In this document: positions 8,865 through 17,106 of the stretch, piece after piece
Layout of the letters: each line of letters starts with the position of its first letter
How positions within the stretch are numbered: the first letter of the stretch is position 1
NCBI GenBank assembly: GCA_009937615.1
Contig: JAACFB010000005.1
Span: 1 to 64,000 of the forward strand
Length of the DNA stretch: 64,000 nt
Direction: 5' to 3'
Origin: Gammaproteobacteria bacterium
GTDB lineage: Bacteria; Pseudomonadota; Gammaproteobacteria; Steroidobacterales; Woeseiaceae
Translations under genes and position numbers: made by a program
The notes under the pieces: model-generated
What the model was told of the DNA's origin: nothing
Database searches by the model: none
The model's input: only the letters and a program-made list of their open reading frames with translations

Positions 8865-8943
8865 CGATGCGATTCCGGAAATGCGGGGGTGCGGGTCGAC
8901 AAGGGTATCAAATTAGCCGGACAAACCAATGATCATGAATCAT

Positions 8944-8976
8944 GGCCCGCCCCGTGAATCAATCACGGGGCGGGCC
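8944..8976 (-). terminator. Strong hairpin after the sigma/DUF4097 operon
   Basis: A perfect 14-bp GC-rich stem (8944-8957 with 8963-8976) with a 5-base loop lies 25 bases after the DUF4097 stop codon and before the AsmA gene. There is no clear T-run on the minus strand, so it may terminate poorly or mainly protect the 3' end of the message. Confidence 0.55.
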
Positions 8977-9000
8977 CTGGTTGTGGTTGCCGCAGATCGG

Positions 9001-9885
9001 CTACTTGTTGCAGATGCTGACGCTGCCGTTCAGTGTTTCAATCGCAACGTAGCCGTCGCCGTCGCCGTGCGTAAAGCTCAGTTCCAGCCCTGGCGAATAC
9101 TTGCTCGTGCGCTCGGGCTTGGGGCCGAAGCAGTTCTTGATGCTGCCGTTAAAGGTTTCGATGTCAAACCGCGCCGATACATCGCCCGCAAACTCGACCT
9201 CCACGCTGCCGTTGACCGACTCCATTGCCAGCTCGCCGTCCGGGCGAAGCTCGGCCATGAACCGCAGGTCGCCGTTGACGGTTTCGAGCTCGGCGTTGTC
9301 GAAAGAACCGTCGCCAATCAATACGTCGCCGCTGACCGATCCGGCCTCCACGCTGCCGGCAAGCCCTGACAGCGTGACATCACCGGATACCGTGGCTGCC
9401 TCGATGTCCGCATCTTTACCCGTGCCCGCAACATCGACATCGCCGCTGACCGACGCCGCCTCGACATCGGCTGACGCGGATTGAATCCCGACATTGCCGC
9501 TGACCGTCTGCAGCGACTGTTCGCCGAGCACGCCGTCGACATCGATGTCCGCGCTCACGCCCGACACCTCGATCGAACTGGCCTGCGGGACCTTGATGGT
9601 TAACTCGCCATCGATATCGCGGCCGTGGTGGCGCGGCACTTTGACCTTGATCAGCACGTCGTCGCCATCGCGCTCGAAAATCAACTCCTCGACGTCGTCG
9701 CCGAGCGTGCCCCTGACCTCGACCTTGTTCTCGGCCCAGCCCCGAATTTCGATCGATCCGGCAGTGTTGCTGACCTCGACGTTGCCGTCGGCCGCAGCGT
9801 CCAGTGTCTCGTTCACTTCGGTGTCCGCCATTGCGGGCGCCGCCATAAACCCAATTGCAAGGGTAATTAAGATTCTGCTGTTCAT
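9001..9885 (-). CDS. Secreted DUF4097-like beta-repeat protein
   Basis: A 294-residue protein with a signal peptide (MNSRILITLAIGFMAAPAMA) and a body of short repeats built on [ST]-V/F/L-x-G-[DNS]; eight copies can be read (TVSGNV, SVSGDV, TVSGDV, SVSGDV, TVNGDL, SVNGSV, TFNGSI, TLNGSV). This is the right-handed beta-helix or DUF4097 (putative adhesin) pattern. Two cysteines near the end (KNCFG and the final SICNK) could form a disulfide. The ATG at 9885 starts a proper signal peptide; the frame opens seven codons further upstream. It is the third gene after an ECF sigma factor and its anti-sigma partner, so it is likely part of that regulon. Confidence 0.75.
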   Translation of the reverse strand: MNSRILITLAIGFMAAPAMADTEVNETLDAAADGNVEVSNTAGSIEIRGWAENKVEVRGTLGDDVEELIFERDGDDVLIKVKVPRHHGRDIDGELTIKVPQASSIEVSGVSADIDVDGVLGEQSLQTVSGNVGIQSASADVEAASVSGDVDVAGTGKDADIEAATVSGDVTLSGLAGSVEAGSVSGDVLIGDGSFDNAELETVNGDLRFMAELRPDGELAMESVNGSVEVEFAGDVSARFDIETFNGSIKNCFGPKPERTSKYSPGLELSFTHGDGDGYVAIETLNGSVSICNK

Positions 9886-9921
9886 GCTCTCATCCTCATC
9901 GCGCAACGAAGTCGCCGCGCA

Positions 9922-10470
9922 TTAAATGTCCTGACGTGACATCACCTGTTGCGTCAGACTGCCGACCCGCTGCATTACCGCGAGCTCGTCGCGGTAGGCG
10001 CTGGCCAGTAATTCCTGCAACAGCTGGTTGTCAGGTTCTTCGTCCAGGGCCTGGTTGATATCCGTAATCGCGTGGCGGATCACGGCCAGGTTTCGCTCGA
10101 CATCGGCGCGCGCCTCGGGCGAAAGACGCTGCAGCTCGACGTCAAGCTGCGAGGCGACCGACCCATGTGCCTGCTGGTACTCAGCGCCCAGCGAAGCGCG
10201 ACCGGCAAAAGACGCGGTTTCGGTCAACAGCGTTGGCTGCAGTACCTCAACAACCCGCTGGTCTTCTTTAACGACAAAATACGTCACCATCGACGACGCG
10301 CCGACCAGCAGGACAACCGCGGCCGCCTGGGCAAACATCGGCGTCCAGCGCGAGCGCTTCGGCCGGGCTATGGCCTCCTCGATGCCGGGCCATAAGTCGC
10401 GCTGCGGGCTGATCTCGGTCGCCAGCCGGCTGGCCGCCGTCGTCAATCGATCATCATCTGTGTTGTTCAT
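9922..10470 (-). CDS. Putative membrane-bound anti-sigma factor
   Basis: A 182-residue protein with one membrane segment (about 45-67, MFAQAAAVVLLVGASSMVTYFVV), a short cytoplasmic N-terminus ending in basic residues, and a helical extracytoplasmic part rich in Glu/Gln (LSPEARADVERNLAVI, LLQELLASAYRDELAVMQRV). It overlaps the ECF sigma gene by four bases, the classical sigma/anti-sigma arrangement. No HxxxCxxC zinc motif is present, so it is not a ZAS-type anti-sigma; the call rests on topology and context. Confidence 0.7.
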   Translation of the reverse strand: MNNTDDDRLTTAASRLATEISPQRDLWPGIEEAIARPKRSRWTPMFAQAAAVVLLVGASSMVTYFVVKEDQRVVEVLQPTLLTETASFAGRASLGAEYQQAHGSVASQLDVELQRLSPEARADVERNLAVIRHAITDINQALDEEPDNQLLQELLASAYRDELAVMQRVGSLTQQVMSRQDI

Positions 10471-11078
10471 GCCTCGAACCCCTGCTCCTGCAGCTGCTGT
10501 GCCAGCAATCGCCGCGCCCTGTGCAGCTGCGCTTTGCTCGTTCCGGGCGCGATATCGAGCATCTTCCCGGTTTCGTCGTGGCTGTACCCGTACACGGCAT
10601 GCAGCACGAACACGTGTCTCGCTCCCTCGGGCAGCCTGTCCACCGCGTTCGCGAGGTCCCGGAGCTCGCCGGTATCGGCCATCGATACGGGCGCCGGCGA
10701 CACTTCCGACGCCAGCTGCACCCGGTCCTGCTCGCGGCTGGTTTTACGCTTTCTGCCGAGCACCGCGTTGACTGCGATGCGGTGCATCCAGGTGCTGAAC
10801 GCGCTGTCGCCGCGAAACCGGTCCAGCTTGCTCCAGGCCTGAATAAATGCCTCCTGCGTACAGTCTTCCGCCTCGGCCACGCTGCCCGTCATGCGCAGGC
10901 AAAGCCCGTAAACCTTGCCCACATGCAGCCGGTACAGCGACTCGAATGCCTTCGCGTCCGAGCGTTGCGCCCTGGCAATCCAGTTCGCCTCCTCCGTGAG
11001 TCCGGGCTCGTTCAATGTCACCATCCAGCGACTATAGTCGCTCAACGGTGTGGCCAAAAGCGCTTCCACTGAGGACAT
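10467..11078 (-). CDS. ECF-type RNA polymerase sigma factor
   Basis: A 203-residue sigma-70 family protein of extracytoplasmic-function type. Region 2 is clear (AFESLYRLHVGKVYGLCLRM, EDCTQEAFIQAWSKLDRFRG, STWMHRIAVNAVL) and so is the region 4 helix-turn-helix (LPEGARHVFVLHAVYGYSHDE, APGTSKAQLHRARRLL); region 3 is absent as expected. The start is uncertain: ATG at 11078 has its SD too close, GTG at 11069 has GGGAG nine bases upstream, and ATG at 11024 follows a 16-bp palindrome. It leads an operon with the anti-sigma and DUF4097 genes. Confidence 0.9.
   Translation of the reverse strand: MSSVEALLATPLSDYSRWMVTLNEPGLTEEANWIARAQRSDAKAFESLYRLHVGKVYGLCLRMTGSVAEAEDCTQEAFIQAWSKLDRFRGDSAFSTWMHRIAVNAVLGRKRKTSREQDRVQLASEVSPAPVSMADTGELRDLANAVDRLPEGARHVFVLHAVYGYSHDETGKMLDIAPGTSKAQLHRARRLLAQQLQEQGFEA
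11027..11042. repeat. 16-bp perfect palindrome in the start region of the sigma gene
   Basis: AGCGACTATAGTCGCT reads the same on both strands. It lies just upstream of the internal ATG at 11024 and inside the longer reading of the ECF sigma gene. It could be an operator if translation starts at 11024, or simply coding sequence. Confidence 0.4.
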
Positions 11079-11248
11079 CTCCCTTTACCTGTCATTTGGA
11101 TGCCCCCCAGCGGCGAATGGTTTAAAGAAACTGGGCCCAGCGGCGAAACTGGCGCTCGAGGCCCTGTGTTTGGAAAAGATTCTGGTATCATGCGACTGGC
11201 CCGGTGCGACACTGGCTTTCTCAGGCGATGGAATAACGATAACGACCT

Positions 11249-13357
11249 ATGACGGGGCACTCCATTCTCTACCTTGGCCGCGGCGAATTTGCTGACGACT
11301 ACCTGGCCGAACTCGAGACGCTCCCCTGTTGTGCCCTGCTGACCCGATCGGCCTCACTACGCGTGCCCGCCGACGCACCGTCCATCATCGACCTCATATT
11401 GATCGAAGCTGGCCCGGCCATCGACCAGGCGGAAAGATCGATTGCCGACAGGATCGGCTCGTTCGACAAGCACCCGGTTATCGCGTTGACGACCAAGGAT
11501 CGGGAGCATCGCGGCATTGCCGCCCTCCGGGCCGGCGCGCAGGCCTACCTCTGCGTTGACGACGTATCGGTCGAGGAACAGGACGCCATCTTCGAACACG
11601 CGGTGCAGCGTCACCGGCTTCAGCATCAACTGTCGGATACCGACGTGACCGTGCTGTCGGTCCTGCGCAATATCAATGACGGCGTCATTGTCGTCGACAA
11701 ACACGGACACGTTCTCGACATCAATCCCGCGGCTCGGACGATACTCGGCATGGCGCCGCGCGCGCAGCCCGACTTCACGTGGGAGCAGACTTTTTGCTGC
11801 ATCGACGAACACGGTGACAACTACCGCAATTCGGCAGACCTGCCGCTCGTTCGTGCGCGCCGGGGCAACAAGTTTACCAACCAGGTCGCGATCTACCGCA
11901 TGCCGGGACAGCCCGACACGATGCTGTCGATCAACGGCCAGGGACTCTATGACGGCAAGCGTGAATTGGTCGGCGGCCTCATAACCTTCCGCGACATTAC
12001 CGATGCGACGAGAAAAACCGGCGAGCTGCAGCGTCTCGCTCAGTATGATGAACTGACGGGCCTCGCGAACCGGGGCATGTTCAATGAGCAGCTGGCCCGC
12101 GCAATTGGCCGCTGCCAACGTAAGTCGGCCCCGCTCGCCGTGCTGTTTATCGACCTGGATCGCTTCAAGTCGGTCAACGATACGCTCGGCCACGACATCG
12201 GCGATGCGCTGTTGCGCCAGGTGGCGGGGCGCTTGCGCAGCAACCTGCGTATCGGTGATTTTCCGGGTCGCTGGGGAGGTGACGAGTTCGTCGTCTGCCT
12301 CGAAGATTTCGGCGAAGCCCGCAATGCGGCAGCGGCGGCGCAGAAACTGCTGCTCGTGCTCTCGGAGAAATACCAGATCGGTACCAGCGAAGTGTATGCG
12401 ACGCCGAGTATCGGCATCGCCGTGTATCCCGAGTCCGGTCAGACCGCCGATCGCCTGATCAGGGCCGCCGATCTCGCCATGTACGAAGCCAAGAAACGCG
12501 GCGGCAGCCGGTTCCAATATTATTCCGATGCCCTGAACGTCAAGCTCGCCCAGCGCGAAGAACTCGAGATCGGCCTGCGCCATGCGCTCGTGCGCAATGA
12601 GTTCGTGCTGCATTACCAACCGCGAATCGACGTGACGAGCGGCCGCCTGATCGGTCTCGAAGCCCTGCTGCGCTGGCAGCATCCGCGCTTCGGCCTGTTG
12701 CCGCCGGCACGATTTCTGCCGATCCTCGAAAGCAGTGGCTTGATCCATTCGGCGGGCGAGTGGGTGATCGCGACTGCCTGCCGGCAGCTCGCTGCCTGGC
12801 AGCGCCAGTTCGAACTGCCCGATCTGTCAATGGCGATTAACCTGTCGCCTCAGCAGCTGCTGCATCAGCGGCTCATCGAGGCCGTATCGGCTACACTCGA
12901 AAACACGGCCGTCGATCCAGGCTGCATTGAACTCGAGCTCGGCGACGGGGACGCGGTTCGCAAGCGCGCCGCCGAGATGGTCACTCTCGCCGGCCTGCGC
13001 AAGCTCGGCGTGCGAATATCCCTCGATCACTTCGGTACCCGGGACATCTCTTTCGAATCACTCGACAACGGTTTCATCGACAGTTTTGTGCTCGACCAGT
13101 CGCTGATCGCAGACGTCGAAGAAAACGACAGCCATCAGCGCATCGTTCGCGCCGCGATTGCAATGGCGCAGGGCCTGGACATCGAAGTGGCGGCCGAGGG
13201 CGTCGAAACGCTGTCGCAGCTCGAGTTCCTGAGAAGCTGCAAGTGCGACCTCGCCCAGGGATTTCTGATCAGCAGGCCGATGCAGCCGGAAAAAGTGTCG
13301 GCTATTTTGCGAAGCGAGATTGCCGGCACGCGGCTTCTCGCCACGAGCATGCCGTAG
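11249..13357 (+). CDS. Diguanylate cyclase with REC-like, PAS, GGDEF and degenerate EAL domains
   Basis: A 702-residue cytoplasmic signalling protein. Residues 1-125 look like a receiver domain, but Glu53 stands where the phospho-acceptor Asp is expected (DLILIEAG). A PAS domain follows (about 135-255, NINDGVIVVDKHGHVLDINP). The GGDEF domain (about 265-425) keeps the active motif GGDEF (343-347) and an RxxD inhibitory site (RIGD, 334-337), so it should make c-di-GMP. The EAL domain (440-690) keeps Glu471 of EAL, Asn531 and AEGVET, but Asp566 replaces the Glu of the usual TE, His594 the second Asp of DDFG, and Val614 the catalytic Lys. Loss of phosphodiesterase activity is therefore inferred. 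Confidence 0.93.
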   Translation: MTGHSILYLGRGEFADDYLAELETLPCCALLTRSASLRVPADAPSIIDLILIEAGPAIDQAERSIADRIGSFDKHPVIALTTKDREHRGIAALRAGAQAYLCVDDVSVEEQDAIFEHAVQRHRLQHQLSDTDVTVLSVLRNINDGVIVVDKHGHVLDINPAARTILGMAPRAQPDFTWEQTFCCIDEHGDNYRNSADLPLVRARRGNKFTNQVAIYRMPGQPDTMLSINGQGLYDGKRELVGGLITFRDITDATRKTGELQRLAQYDELTGLANRGMFNEQLARAIGRCQRKSAPLAVLFIDLDRFKSVNDTLGHDIGDALLRQVAGRLRSNLRIGDFPGRWGGDEFVVCLEDFGEARNAAAAAQKLLLVLSEKYQIGTSEVYATPSIGIAVYPESGQTADRLIRAADLAMYEAKKRGGSRFQYYSDALNVKLAQREELEIGLRHALVRNEFVLHYQPRIDVTSGRLIGLEALLRWQHPRFGLLPPARFLPILESSGLIHSAGEWVIATACRQLAAWQRQFELPDLSMAINLSPQQLLHQRLIEAVSATLENTAVDPGCIELELGDGDAVRKRAAEMVTLAGLRKLGVRISLDHFGTRDISFESLDNGFIDSFVLDQSLIADVEENDSHQRIVRAAIAMAQGLDIEVAAEGVETLSQLEFLRSCKCDLAQGFLISRPMQPEKVSAILRSEIAGTRLLATSMP

Positions 13358-13394
13358 ACACGCGACCAGGCTCGTTGGTGCCGCCGGCCGGCAG

Positions 13395-13700
13395 CTAAAG
13401 GCTGGTGCCGCAGCTCCAGCAGGCCGCGAACTGGCCCTCATTTTCTTCGCCACAGCGACGGCAGCGCCAGGGTTCGCCGGGGCTCTCGTCCGAATTCGCT
13501 TCGCCGATCAGCTGCAAGGCCCGATCGTAGTCAAGGTCGTTCTTTACCCAAAGCTGCGGCCAGACCTCGACGAACGGCATCTCTCCCATGATTGCGCCGA
13601 GATGCTCGTTTCGAATCTGGCAGGCGATACCCTCGCTTTCGAGAATATTCTTGTAGTGATTGATCGTCACGAGCGAATCGGCTGCCGTGAGCTTCTTCAC
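13395..13700 (-). CDS. DUF2007 domain protein with C-terminal zinc ribbon
   Basis: A 101-residue protein. The first 70 residues match the DUF2007 / putative signal-transducing fold (VTINHYKNILESEGIACQIRN, then PFVEVWPQLWVKNDLDYDRA). The end has a four-cysteine zinc ribbon (CRRCGEENEGQFAACWSCG). The GTG start at 13700 overlaps the trpA stop (GTGA), so it is the last gene of the trp operon and translated with it. Its function is not known; the link to tryptophan synthesis may only be positional. Confidence 0.8.
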   Translation of the reverse strand: MKKLTAADSLVTINHYKNILESEGIACQIRNEHLGAIMGEMPFVEVWPQLWVKNDLDYDRALQLIGEANSDESPGEPWRCRRCGEENEGQFAACWSCGTSL

Positions 13701-14464
13701 GAGCGCAGCGACTCCAGGTAGGCCGCCGGGTCATCACCCCGCTCGAGCACTTCGACCAGCGCCGAGCCGACAATCGCTCCGGCGGCGTGCGCACCGACGT
13801 TGGCAACGTCTTTTGCCTCACGAATACCGAACCCGGCGCAGACCGGCAGCTCTGTCGACGCGGATACGCTGTCGAGATAGTCGGCCAGGTCGTCGGGCAG
13901 GCCGCTGCCGCCGCCGGTAATCCCGGTGATCGTCACCGCGTAGACGAAGCCGCGCGAGGCATCGCTCAGCATCCGGAGCCGCGCTGCCGGCGTCGCCGGC
14001 GTCACAAGCTGAATCAGCCCGAGCCCCTTTGCCTCGAGCGCGGCACGAAGTTCGCTGCTTTCCTCGAACGGCAGGTCGGGAACGATAAAGCCGCACACGC
14101 CGGTCGCGAGCGCCCGTTCCGCCAGCCTGTCATAGCCGAATGCCAGCAAGGGATTCAGGTAAGACATCATCACGAGTGGTGTAGCGAGATCGCCGGCTTT
14201 TTCGAGCTCATCGAAAATCCAGGCAAGGCTGACACCTTTTCGCAGCGCCTCGAAGCTCGAGCGCTGAATCGTCATGCCGTCGGCCATCGGATCGGAAAAC
14301 GGTATGCCGACCTCGACGACGTCGCCAACCGCGGCGATTGCGCGCAACGTATCGACAAACTCATCCGGCTCCGGGTAGCCGGCCGTCAGAAACGGCACGA
14401 GCGCCGGTTGCCCCTTGCTGTTTGCGGCACGTATCGCCGCGGTCAATCGCTCATGCGCCGCCAT
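13697..14464 (-). CDS. trpA: Tryptophan synthase alpha chain
   Basis: Cleaves indole-3-glycerol phosphate to indole, which is channelled to TrpB. The 255-residue TIM barrel has the catalytic Glu in VVEVGIPFSDP and the catalytic Asp in SDPMADG, with the phosphate-binding GFGIREAKD and GAIVGSALV near the end. The ATG at 14464 has AAGGAG eight bases upstream and is preferred over the GTG at 14473. The start lies inside the 3' end of trpB (14-base overlap), which supports coupled synthesis of the alpha-beta complex. Confidence 0.96.
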   Translation of the reverse strand: MAAHERLTAAIRAANSKGQPALVPFLTAGYPEPDEFVDTLRAIAAVGDVVEVGIPFSDPMADGMTIQRSSFEALRKGVSLAWIFDELEKAGDLATPLVMMSYLNPLLAFGYDRLAERALATGVCGFIVPDLPFEESSELRAALEAKGLGLIQLVTPATPAARLRMLSDASRGFVYAVTITGITGGGSGLPDDLADYLDSVSASTELPVCAGFGIREAKDVANVGAHAAGAIVGSALVEVLERGDDPAAYLESLRS

Positions 14465-15704
14465 GGCTGCCACTCCTTACCGGGTAGCGGGTCAGTGTCG
14501 GCATGTCCTTGTCACCGCGCCCCGAGTTACCGATCAGGATACGCTTGCCGGGGTTCCGGCTCGACCACTCGCGCGCGTACGCATAAGCGTGCGCCGTTTC
14601 GAGCGCGGTCAATACACCCTCGGTGGCGCAGAGCTCTTCGAGGGCCGCCAGCGAATCGGCATCGTTTGCGGACACGTAGGTCACCCGGCCCGTCGCCTGC
14701 AGCAGCGCGTGTTCCGGCCCGACACCCGAGTAGTCGAGCCCGGCCGATATCGAATGCGTCTCCTGCACCTGGCCGTCAGCGTCCTGCAGGATCATCGTAT
14801 AGGCGCCCTGCAACACGCCCGGCGTGCCGGTTGCAAGCGTCGCCGCGTTCTGGCCGAGCCCGTCGCCGGTGCCGCCTGCTTCAACGCCGATCAGTTCGAT
14901 GTCATCCCCGAGCAGGGGGTAGAAGAGACCGATCGCGTTCGATCCGCCGCCGACGCAGGCGAATACCGCATCGGGCAAGCCACCAGCCTGATCGATCATC
15001 TGCTGCCGCGCCTCCTCGCCGATGACCGACTGCAGCTCACGGACGAGGTAAGGATAGGGATGCGCGCCCACCGCCGACCCCAGCAGGTAATAGATCCCGG
15101 CAGGGTCAGTGACCCACTCCCGCAGCGCTTCGTCGATGGCCGCGCGCAAGGTCTTGTCGCCGGTCTCGACCGCGATAACGTCGGCCCCGAGGCGCTTCAT
15201 CCGATCGACATTGGGTGCCTGCCGCTCGATGTCGACAGCCCCCATGTACACGGCACACGGCAACCCGACGCGCGCGCAGGCGGCGGCCGACGCCACGCCG
15301 TGCTGACCCGCCCCGGTTTCCGCGATGACCCGCCGGGCACCGAGCCGCTTTGCGAGCAGCGCCTGGCCGATCGCGTTGTTGATCTTGTGAGCCCCCGTGT
15401 GCGCAAGATCCTCTCGCTTCAGCCAGACTTCGGTGCCCCAGTGTTCACTCAGTCTTGGCGCATGGGTCAGGGCTGTCGGCCGGCCAACCCACTCCCGCAG
15501 CTCGCGCTGAAACTCGGCCTGGAACCCGGCGTCATGCAGATGCTCACGCACGCCCTGCTCGAGACGCTCGAACGCAGGTACCAGCGTTTCCGGCACGTAA
15601 CGCCCGCCGAAAGGGCCGAAACGCCCGCGGTCGTCGGGCAACTCGCCACGTAAGGTGGCGTCGAGAAGCGCCTGCGCCTCCGCAGCCGGCAAAGCAAACG
15701 TCAT
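14451..15704 (-). CDS. trpB: Tryptophan synthase beta chain
   Basis: PLP enzyme that condenses indole with serine to give tryptophan. The 417-residue protein has the PLP lysine in KREDLAHTGAHKINNA, the ammonia-channel region ETGAGQHGVASA, the phosphate cup VGGGSNAIGLF, and the C-terminal LIGNSGRGDKD. The N-terminus has the FGPFGGRYVPETL motif of the TrpB1 type that works with TrpA. The ATG start overlaps the trpF stop by four bases. Confidence 0.97.
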   Translation of the reverse strand: MTFALPAAEAQALLDATLRGELPDDRGRFGPFGGRYVPETLVPAFERLEQGVREHLHDAGFQAEFQRELREWVGRPTALTHAPRLSEHWGTEVWLKREDLAHTGAHKINNAIGQALLAKRLGARRVIAETGAGQHGVASAAACARVGLPCAVYMGAVDIERQAPNVDRMKRLGADVIAVETGDKTLRAAIDEALREWVTDPAGIYYLLGSAVGAHPYPYLVRELQSVIGEEARQQMIDQAGGLPDAVFACVGGGSNAIGLFYPLLGDDIELIGVEAGGTGDGLGQNAATLATGTPGVLQGAYTMILQDADGQVQETHSISAGLDYSGVGPEHALLQATGRVTYVSANDADSLAALEELCATEGVLTALETAHAYAYAREWSSRNPGKRILIGNSGRGDKDMPTLTRYPVRSGSHGGA

Positions 15705-16300
15705 AACTCCCTCTCCACTGCGCGAACCGCGCTGACAAATTGTCGTATCAAATCGTGATCCTTGCGGCCCGGCTGCCGTTCGACGCCGCTCGATACATCG
15801 ACGCCCCAGGGTCGCACGGCACGAACGGCTGCCGGCACATTATCCGGCCTCAGCCCGCCCGCCAGTATCATTCGCCCGCGCAGGGCGAAACCCGACGCCT
15901 GCTCCCAGTCCACCGGTTGGCCGGCGCCGCTGTTTGTCCCCTCGTAAACAAAAACTTCGGGAAGCGCTGCGCCCGGGTCGGCACTGCCTTCGCGCAGCAC
16001 GGGCCAGCGCGCGACGTGGCCTGGCAGTTCGAGCCCTGAGAAATCCTGGACATCCGTTTGCACGATGTCGGCTTCAAACTCCTCCAGGACCGCACGGCAT
16101 TCCTCACTTGTCGGGTGCCGCATCACCGCAACTCTGTGCACGTCGCCGGGCACGTCGCGGATCGCCATTTGCGCTTGTCGCGGTGTGACACGGCGTATCG
16201 ACTCGGCAAACACGAAACCGACCGCGTTGGCACCCGCCTCGACGGCCGCCGCAACGTCGGCCGTGTCGCGCAACCCACAGATTTTCACGAATGTCGTCAT
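15701..16300 (-). CDS. trpF: Phosphoribosylanthranilate isomerase
   Basis: Converts phosphoribosylanthranilate to CdRP by Amadori rearrangement. The 199-residue barrel has the catalytic Cys in VKICGLRDTADV, the catalytic Asp in VQTDVQDF, and the C-terminal WGVDVSSGVER phosphate-binding end. It is a separate gene here, unlike the fused TrpCF of enteric bacteria. It overlaps trpC and trpB by four bases each. Confidence 0.95.
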   Translation of the reverse strand: MTTFVKICGLRDTADVAAAVEAGANAVGFVFAESIRRVTPRQAQMAIRDVPGDVHRVAVMRHPTSEECRAVLEEFEADIVQTDVQDFSGLELPGHVARWPVLREGSADPGAALPEVFVYEGTNSGAGQPVDWEQASGFALRGRMILAGGLRPDNVPAAVRAVRPWGVDVSSGVERQPGRKDHDLIRQFVSAVRAVEREL

Positions 16301-17106
16301 GCCGCCACGGCCAAGCGCCCCTGGTTCCGCATTGCTCTGACAAGCGCGGCCGGGTCGGCACTGCGCATGAGTGCGCTGCCGACGAGCGCCAGCCGGTAGC
16401 CAAGGGCCGCCACCCGTGCGGCATCCGCCGCATCATGGAGGCCGCTTTCGGCAACGCAGGCTGCCGCGGGCAGTTGCGGCGCGAGCTTTTCGAGTCGCTC
16501 GCTGTCCACATGCAGAGTACGCAGATCGCGCGTATTGACGCCGACCAGCAGCTGGCCTGCGTCCGCCTTCTCGCGCTGCAGCGGTTGCTCGAGCAGCCGG
16601 CTCGTGCGCGCAAGATCACCGGCATCGAACGATTCGAGCAGCACGAACATCCCGTGCTCCCACGCACAGCGGAGCATCCCGTCAAGCGTCCCGTCATCGA
16701 GCATCGTAACGATGAGCAGCACGCCGCTGGCTCCCGCCTTGCGGGCTTCCAGAACCTGGATCCGGTCAACGAGAAAATCCTTGCGCATGACCGGCACGCC
16801 GGGAACCGCGGCCACAATATCCTCGAGGTGTTGCAACGCTCCGGAGAAATGGCTCGGCTCCGTAAGCACCGATATCGCAGCCGCCCCGCCGGCTGCATAG
16901 CGGGCCGCCTGTGCACAGCGATCGTGACCGGGCCCGGTGAGCGCTCCTTCGGCCGGCGAGCGCTCCTTGATCTCCGCGATCACGTCGAACCGATCGAGTT
17001 TCAGCGGCGCGACGGGCCTGTCGAAATCGGCAGCCGTGAACCGCGTGTCTGCCGCTGCAGCGCGCTCGGCGCTGCCCGCAGCCATCGTCTGCAGAAAATC
17101 GTTCAT
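16297..17106 (-). CDS. trpC: Indole-3-glycerol phosphate synthase
   Basis: Closes CdRP to indole-3-glycerol phosphate. The 269-residue barrel has the catalytic Lys in FDVIAEIKERSPAEG, the second Lys in PVMRKDFLVD, VGVNTRDLRTLHVD, and the phosphate-binding VAESGLHDAADA and ALVGSALMRS. It is unfused, in line with the separate trpF. It starts one base into the trpD stop region (ATG overlapping TGA) and overlaps trpF by four bases. Confidence 0.96.
   Translation of the reverse strand: MNDFLQTMAAGSAERAAAADTRFTAADFDRPVAPLKLDRFDVIAEIKERSPAEGALTGPGHDRCAQAARYAAGGAAAISVLTEPSHFSGALQHLEDIVAAVPGVPVMRKDFLVDRIQVLEARKAGASGVLLIVTMLDDGTLDGMLRCAWEHGMFVLLESFDAGDLARTSRLLEQPLQREKADAGQLLVGVNTRDLRTLHVDSERLEKLAPQLPAAACVAESGLHDAADAARVAALGYRLALVGSALMRSADPAALVRAMRNQGRLAVAA

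Noticed and set aside
11357..12748. 463-codon minus-strand frame opposite the GGDEF/EAL gene
   Set aside because: Antisense shadow of a well-supported multidomain protein; no recognisable motif.
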